Made by a program: the position numbers and the translations under genes
Shown: positions 52,368 through 60,917 of the stretch, piece by piece
How positions within the stretch are numbered: position 1 is the first letter of the stretch
Layout: every line of letters begins with the position of its first letter
The notes under the pieces: generated by a model
Databases searched by the model: none
The model's input: only the letters and a program-made list of their open reading frames with translations
Told to the model about the DNA's origin: nothing
From: Gymnothorax reevesii
Lineage: Eukaryota > Chordata > Actinopteri > Anguilliformes > Muraenidae
DNA length: 64,000 nt
NCBI GenBank assembly: GCA_029721435.1
Contig: CM056577.1
Coordinates: 117,054,219-117,118,218 of the forward strand
Direction: 5' to 3'

Positions 52368-55300
52368 CACACACACACACAGAAACACACACGCACACAC
52401 GCACACATGCACACACACACACACACGCGCGCGCACACACAAACACACACGCACGCACACACACACACACACGCAAGCGCACACAGACACACGCAGTGCA
52501 CACACAAGCGCACACTGACACATAAGACTGAGGATGTTCATGATACATCAATGATCAATTATTCACAGTTAAGAATTTAATCAATCCAGCATGTACATTA
52601 ACTGATACATGAACAATGTACGCTATATACTATTTCTCAAGAGCTGCTAAAATCATTTCCCTCACAGAGGATGCAGTTTAACTTTCCGCACTTGTACAGC
52701 AGGTGAAGAGAGCAATGACAGCCGAACGGACAGAAACATGACACCCGTAAAGAGTACATTGTTCACTGTAAACATTGTAAAAAGAAGCTGAAATGCAGCA
52801 GGTCTACAGGCGTAATGAAAGCGAATGCAGCTCAGGTAACTGGCATGATGCTGTTTCTGCCATCCGACCCCAGGAAAATCTGTTCTACTAGAGAGTATGT
52901 TTCAGCAGCTGGACTCACTGTCAACCAGCTGTGCACTGGATTCATCCCAGATCATGCCGGTTTGCTCTTATTCTCAAATAAACCAGCAGATTATCATGCC
53001 ATTGTCTTCAATGCACGAGCAGCCGCACATCTTATCGACACCCTCAAAACAAAAGTGTCCAAGTCAAAAGTGTTTTCCATTTTGAGATTTTATGCCTAAC
53101 TCTCATTGATATAAAAATGCAACGGTTTTTTGTGTTTTTCTCAAAACGACAAAAAATGACTTTGGCACGTTGTTATGTGAGTGACGATATGAAGTTAATC
53201 AAATTAATAGATGTTGACCTAAATCGCTCGATAATGTTCTGAAAATGCAGGTAAAAAATATTCTTTGAATGTTTTTATAACAGCATTTGATACTTTTCAG
53301 TCAGACAGTTGTGACACTGCTGAACAGAACAGGAAGTTACACAAGTGCAGTGCAGAGACTTAACTGCATATTACATGAGTTGGGCGCCATTGAGCCCAAT
53401 GTTCAGTGTTTAATCCTACACAAAGTGGATTATCTGCGTATGGGAAACTCAAGTCCAATGTCAGGAGTCATTAATCTTTTGAGGTATGCTTGCTTAATGG
53501 ACTCCTTGAGCAGGCCTAAAGAAAGATGTAAAAAAAAAAAAACCCTCACTTTATTTGTTCTGTTCTTCACATCGAAACCTGTTTTTAACATAATGATATA
53601 TTGATTAATTGGTCATTGAAATGACTGATGATCGATTAAAGAAATGTGCGCATGTGCGTGTGCGTGCACACACACGCACAAACATACCTCCATCCAGGCT
53701 TCGAGAAGCCCTCTTGCTGGAGGAGCGCTGGAACAGGGGGGCGGGCCTGTCAATCAGGGAGCTGGCCTGTCGCGTTTGGGCCTGGGTCCGTCCACTGTAG
53801 CGGAACTTGGAGCCCAGCGCCAGGAACCTGCGGGGGGTCGTGGCGACCTCTGTGGAGGTCAGCCTGAGGACACAAGCAGCATCAGGGCTATCGAATTCAG
53901 CCCAGCCCGCCATTTTACATTTAATTTAATGACAGAAATCATGCGGGACAGAGTGTTTATCACAGCCCTCCTGTTAGAAATAATGCTTTGCTTGGATAGT
54001 GGCGCAGTTAATGTGTGCATCAGTGCTGGAGAGCAATTATCCTTATTGGACTCTATTGCAGTTCTCTCAGGGTAAGACAGCCTGCCAAACAAACAAACGC
54101 GAACATAACCGCAAATGGTGAGCAGCAGGTACACAGAAACTCAGTAATTACGCGCGGTAACTCACCTAAAGAAAGTGTGATGCTCCACACACACCTTCCA
54201 AAGCTTTTTGGAGGCCTTGTAGTTTGGCAGCTTGAAGCCGATTGTGCTCTCATAATGCTCCAGCTGTAAAACGGAGACAGCTCATAAGTCATCAGCTTTG
54301 GGGGGTGGAGTTACTCATATAGTGCCCACCAACACAGCCAAAGTGCCTTTCAGTAAATCACTCCATGGCTGCTCTGGAGGTCTACACTGTTGCTGACTGA
54401 CCTCACTCATCATAATGTGCATCAGGTAAGGTGTTGGGCCACCACTACCCGCCAGAACAACTTCAGAGCTCCTTGGCGGAGATACTAGAAATTTACAGGG
54501 CTGTATTAGAGTAACGGAACACAATGCAGCACGATGGGGTAGCGGTTAGCACTGCCACCTCACAGCAAGAAGGTTGTGGATTTGAAACCGGCCTCGGATC
54601 AATCTGTGTGGAGTTTGTATGTTCTCCCTGTGTTTGCGTGAGTACACCGGTTTCCTCCACCCAGAAAAACATGCATTACAGGAACACTCCTAACAGTAGC
54701 CCTGACCAAGGAACTGGCTTCAGAACTGGAGTTGCTCCCAGGGCGCTGCTCTGTGGCTGCCCACTGCTCCTAACTATAGGATGGGTTAAATGCAGAGGGA
54801 AAATTACCCCACAGGGTTCAATAAAGTGTATTACCACATTACCCTCATACTGTATTTTGATGATGGCAGTGGAATGAAATGTCAAGTGGAGTCAAAATCT
54901 TCAATAGGTGTCTATTTTGGTTGAAATGCAGTGACTATAACTGCTCATCAAACCATTCAGAGACACCCCCCCCCATGTCACGTGGATGGGGGCATTGACA
55001 AAGACCCAACTGTACAGAAATATATCTTCCAAGGATAAAGGTGACACACTTAAAGGTCATTCCCTATAAAGGGGACAAGAGGACAAAAGAATTGCTAGGA
55101 AAAGTACGGAAGCATCTCCATTGTTTCTGATTGCCCTCTCATTTATTCAGGTTTTTCCTTTAATGTGTCACTCATAAGAATGACGGGGGACTGCAAATGT
55201 AGGGGGACCATATTTGCGCATATCAACGGGATATAGAACAACTAAGTGACGTTAAACATGTTACATCAGACAGCAGCTTAGAAATAGAAAGTACACGGCA

Positions 55301-58300
55301 GCCTCTGAACAGCTACGGTTTTGCGAGCACACGCAAAAATAAGAAAGAAATTTAACTCCAAGCTGTATTCAAATCGGTGGAACTTCAGGCCTATTTGAAA
55401 TTCTACAGGACATCCCAAGGTTTTCAACAATCTCAAATGTCTTGCTGAATTACAGGGCAATGTGTATAAATATCTATCTAGATATTTTCCGTTTGACTTA
55501 ATGCTGTATCCGTAAAAACATGGCACCCAGGGTTTGAATATTTCTCTCAATACAAGTGTGATGGTGCCTCAGTGAAGCGCTGCAACCAGCGAAAACAGAA
55601 TATGTAAATGACGTCCTTCAATATGTAAATAAATAAATGCTTTTTCTCACTTTGAATGAACTAAGAGAAATTAACGTAGGTGAAAAGTGAGAGTTTAAGG
55701 GGTTTCAGGAAGCCAGGTAATTGAGAAGCCCATTGAGTGTCCGACTGTGACTCCAGGTGCATTGTGGGCTGGTGGAGGTTGTACCTCAGAGGGGCGTATC
55801 TTGATGAAGAAGCCACTGCGCTTGTAGGAGATCTTCAGCACCTTCGGCCAGGGGAAGCGATTGATCCGCAGCTTGTCCTTAAACACCATCAGGCCCCCGG
55901 AGGACACGCCCAGCATGATGTCCACCCCGTCCAGGTCCTGAGCAGGAGGACAGACAAACGGACAGAGAGGGGACTGCATTCAGGACCTTGCTGAAGGGAA
56001 GTGGTTCTGGGAGACTGCGGCGATCCACCAGATGTCACTCAAATCCCAGCGTGGACTAGAGCAGATTGACCTGCTTTTCGCCGATCGTTTGAGCGCGCTC
56101 GTTAAGCTGTGGCGCTTTTCAGACACGCACGACATGGATACTCAGCTCTCTGGTGGTGCAGATTCACAACCCCACAGACACACACACACAAACACACACA
56201 CACATATACGCATCCCAACCAATGATACTACTCCTACTCCCGCTGGGAGTACGGTTTCCCTATTTAGACAAAATGGCCTCATGGCTGCTTCACTGGATTT
56301 CGGCTCAGTCGAAGTATAACGCCTAATTCAAGCAAAGGACCATGTGACCTGAACCCAGCTGAGAAAAAAAAAAAAACACGAGAAAAGCACTGAGTATCGA
56401 AGGGCATATTATGCCTCGTTAAGTTGGTCCGACCCAACTATATACAGACACTATGTCTTCTGGGATGTAGAAAAATACCCTGGATATGGCAATTTAATGA
56501 AGGTTTTTTAACTGCACAGCACTAACGACACTGTTTACAGAGTTGTGTAATCTCTGGGGTATATTCCACTGGCATTGGAGTGCTTCCATATTAATTTTTT
56601 ATCTTTGCTACATGGTACATTTTCTTGCGAATTACAGCAGCACAACGGCTTCTGTGGGGCATGAGGCGATGCATCCAAGTGAAACATAGAGCTCAATCAT
56701 TAGTGCATGTATGGACCCTACAACAGCCTGCAATCGGAGTTTGGCCCTATAACATAATGGTGAGGGGGTTTAGCCCCCATTAAGGTCCGGTGTCGGGGTG
56801 TGACCCCGTAAGAAAATGGTCAAAGGGTTTTGACCCCACTAAAGGTCAGAAGCAGCAGCCGAGCTGAAAATAGAAGAGGTACAACAAATCCCTTTAATCT
56901 GGTAAGTTTTTGACCTGTTCTAAATAATTTACCTATAAGTATAAGTTTTACAAGGACTAGACTGATCCATTGGCAGGTAAACACAACATTGTCTTCCTGA
57001 ATGTGACGAAAAGCGAGGGCGATTTGGAAATAAATGCGATTAAGAAAAGTAGCAATTTTATTCACAGAGAACGCTTCACGAAAACCGATGAACGACTCAG
57101 TTATTTTCCGCGTTTGCTTGTGGTATATCCTACACTGCAGGATTTAATTCTGCCAGATTGTTTAAAATAAAGCAAATATTACCTACGTTTCCACAACTTC
57201 GAATAAACGTTGAACTGTGCCAAATTTTTCACAAAAATGAAAAGTTCTATTCCTTGTCTTAACACAATTGGCTAAGGAAGGACTACTGGCTACACCTGAT
57301 AGTGCTGAGAGTTTTCGGACTCCCTATGTGAGGCTCCAGTGGGATTTTCTCTAGCTGGTCATTCTATCCTGAGTGGATTAATCTAGCGGGTAAAATCAAA
57401 GAACATTCCAGTCATACATGAAGTGGTATTTATACTGCAAAAATGTTACACTTCAGGTTGACTTCAGCATTATAAAATCTGTACTATCAATTCAACCATT
57501 TACTTAATCCATTTTTGTCTAAATTACCAGGTTGTTTAATTGTCATGTTACATTAAAAAAATAATGATTTAGTGGAGGGTAAGAAGGTCTATAGGGCTAT
57601 TCTGCTATTATTTTCCAAATTAAAACTATCCAGTCAAACTAATAACATAGGCTGCACAACCCTCATGGAAGTAATTTAACCTATTTCTTTCTTAATGACA
57701 AAAGTGTGCTCTGCAGATGACTTGAAATCAGATGTAACTAATGTTTCGTAGTGCCATGATGCAATGTCCATTACCCAAGTGTGATTCTCCACAGGAATAG
57801 CTTACAACTTCATAATGCATCTTTGATTCTGCAGAACGAAGCCCCAAATAGCTGGCACAATTGAGACAGGCAGCTTGCAGACAAATCATGCACATCTGGG
57901 CCCACATGGGTCATGACTCCCTGAAGTCACAAATGAGGACTTCGCAAGAGGCTGCAAAATTTCTGTCAAATTTCCATATAGCCGCACAAGGTCAGCACTG
58001 ACAGGAATACGCTCAAATCATCACCATGAGCTGAGCCTGGAGTTAACTTCTCCCAAGGTAATACTGGCATATTTCTGCAGTGGCAAGTATATTTCAGCTA
58101 GCAAGGAGAAGAGTCCGAGAAAGAATTATATTTTTTGATCAACCAATTAAAATAGGTCTATAAAGTACCATAAACAAATTCTCACAGCTTGCTATTAGCA
58201 CTTTTGCTCATTTGAAAATAGTGCAAAGACAACATATCAAATGTTGAATCTGACATATTTTATTGTTTTTTGAAAAATATAATTTTATGACAGCAACATT

Positions 58301-60877
58301 TTTCAAGGAAGTTGGGACAGGGGCAATGCTTACTACTGCGTTGCATCACCTTTTCTTTTAACAATACTCTGAAAGCATTTGGGAACTGAGGTGACCAACT
58401 GCTATAGTTTTGGAACCAAAATTTTTCCTATTCTTGCTTGATATAGGCTTTCAGCTGATCAACACTTTGAAGACTCCTCTGTCATATTTTTTTTCATAAT
58501 GCTCTAAATATTTTCAGGGGGTGACAGGTCTGGCCTGCACAGAGGCCAGTTTAGCACACAGCCTCTTTTACTACAGAGCCACGTTGTTGTAATACGCGCA
58601 GAATGTTGTGTTGGCATTGTTTTGTTGAAATAAGCAAGGTCTTCTCTGTCAAATATGTCTGGATGGCAGTTTATGAAACACCAAAACCTGTATGTATTGT
58701 TTAGAGGCTTTTGAACTGTGCTCTGATAACAAGCTGGATGGTCCCTCTCCACTTTAGCGCAGAGGACACGGCGACCATAATTTTCCAAAATAATTTCACA
58801 TTTTTGAATGGTCAGACCACAAAACAGTTTCTCACTTCACCTCAGTCCATCTTAAATGAGCTCGGGCCCAGCGAAGACCGTACCATTTCTTGATCTTGGT
58901 GTAATATTTGTATGGCATAACTTGCAATTTTGGATGCAGCAACAAATGGTGTTCACTAACAATAGTTTACAGAAGTGTTCCTGAGCCAGTGCAATGATTT
59001 CCACAGAATCTGGCCTGTTTTTAAGGCAGCGCTGCCTGAGGGCCCGCAGATCATGGCCATTCAATTCTGGCTTTCAATCCCTTGTGTACAGAGATTTCTC
59101 TGAATGGTCTTAATCATTTGATATTATAATATACTGTAGCAGATGAAATCCCCAAATTCTTTGCTACTTTACATTGAGAAACATTATTTTGAATTGTTGA
59201 ACTATTTGGCCATGTAGTCTTTCCCTGAGTGGTGAAGCCATTTCCATCTTCATGTCTGAAAGACTTTTTATACCCAATCATGTGAGTGACTTGTTGCCAA
59301 TTAACATTATTTGCAGTGAGTTGTTCCACTAGGTGTAAGTTTTGGCATCATTCAACTTTTCCAGTCTTTTGTAGCCCCTGTCCCAGCTTTTTTGAATTGT
59401 GGTGCTGACAACAAATTCAAAATGAGCAGATGCTTTTCAAAACACAATAAAATTTCTGAGTTTCAACATGAGACATGTTGTCTTTGTACTATTTTCAATT
59501 AAATATAGGGTTTAAATGATCTGCAAATCATTGCATTCTGTTTTTATTTACCTTTCACTCACTATCTCAACTTTTCTAGAGATGGGGTTGTAAAGCACAT
59601 GATAAATTAACCTCACCATGTCTGTGATTTTTGCGAGCGGTCAGATGGATGTCTCAAGAGTTGAATACATCCAGAGTGTCATCAGCGATCATGTAAAGCG
59701 TCAATGAAACTCCCATCGCACCGTGCTCAGACAGTTTAATATGAGCCATATTAAACACAAGAGTACTGACATTTTGATGAGAAGTGGGGGTCCAATTAGG
59801 GACCACCTAACCTGAGGAAATGCCACGACTTTTCCGGCAGGAAAAGAAACAAGGATTTTTACAGGCCCAGCATCGCCGTCCTACTTTGTTCTTGGAATAC
59901 AGTTAGTTATGCCTACAGTATACTCTATATTAAGTAGCCTGCTTTGAATGAATATATTCACATTTCTGCCAGCACGTTTAAAATGATTCTAACAGTCAAA
60001 AACAGGCATTTATCAGCTAATGTAAACACTCTGTGACTGAATAGTAAGTGCTTGTAAACCCTTCTGTTCTGTGGTTTGGGAGTTTTACTCTATCACAGAA
60101 TGATCTGTGGGCCTGATCACCACTATGGTCTGTGGATGATTGTCAGTATCACACAAAGGTGAGCAGGTTCAGACCCCACTATGGACCGGAGTTGGGTCCA
60201 AGTACTTTCAAGTACATTTGAGAATTGTATGCAAGCATTTTTTTTTAAACATACCATAGTGCTTGTATTTCTACCTGAGTACTACCTAATAATGCCTAAT
60301 ATTAGGCATTAGGACTAATAATACCTAATAGTATGTACTTGTATCCAAGTACTTTTCAAATACTTGACCGATCTCTGTCAGCACTTAGGAGACAGATTGG
60401 TCAAGAACTTCGAAAAATACTTGAATACAAGTACAAGTACTTTAAGCATTAATAGGAAGTACTCCGATACAAGTGCAAGCACTTTGGTCGTAAAGAAAAA
60501 AAAAACTTTCATCCAAATTTTGAAAGTACATGAACCCAACTCTGCTATGGACTGGTTTGGCTGTTCAACCTTATCAAACAATGGTGAGTGAGGCATAGAG
60601 CCCACAGATGGCATGGTGAGCGTTTATCCCCAACACAAATTGGTGAAGAGGTCTCAATCCCACCATTTATTGAGGGATTTTTGTCCGCATCACAAATCCG
60701 TGAGTGGGTTTTGACCCTACCTTAGCCTGGTGCAGGTCCACTCCATACATGGCCAGCTTCTTGGCATTCTCCAGGAACATTAAATCTGCCTGAGCTGGAG
60801 TCATAGCCCTGCAGAACAGCAGGGGGCAGAGTCAGACACTATAAAGAGCATAGGAATCTCCCATTCGTCACAGATAG

Positions 60878-60917
<40 letters not shown>

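Noticed and set aside
52197..52580. Frames of 70-140 codons rich in Cys/Val or His/Thr
   Set aside because: Direct translation of the CA microsatellite. The same applies at 4020-4267, 12598-12880 and 23530-23797.
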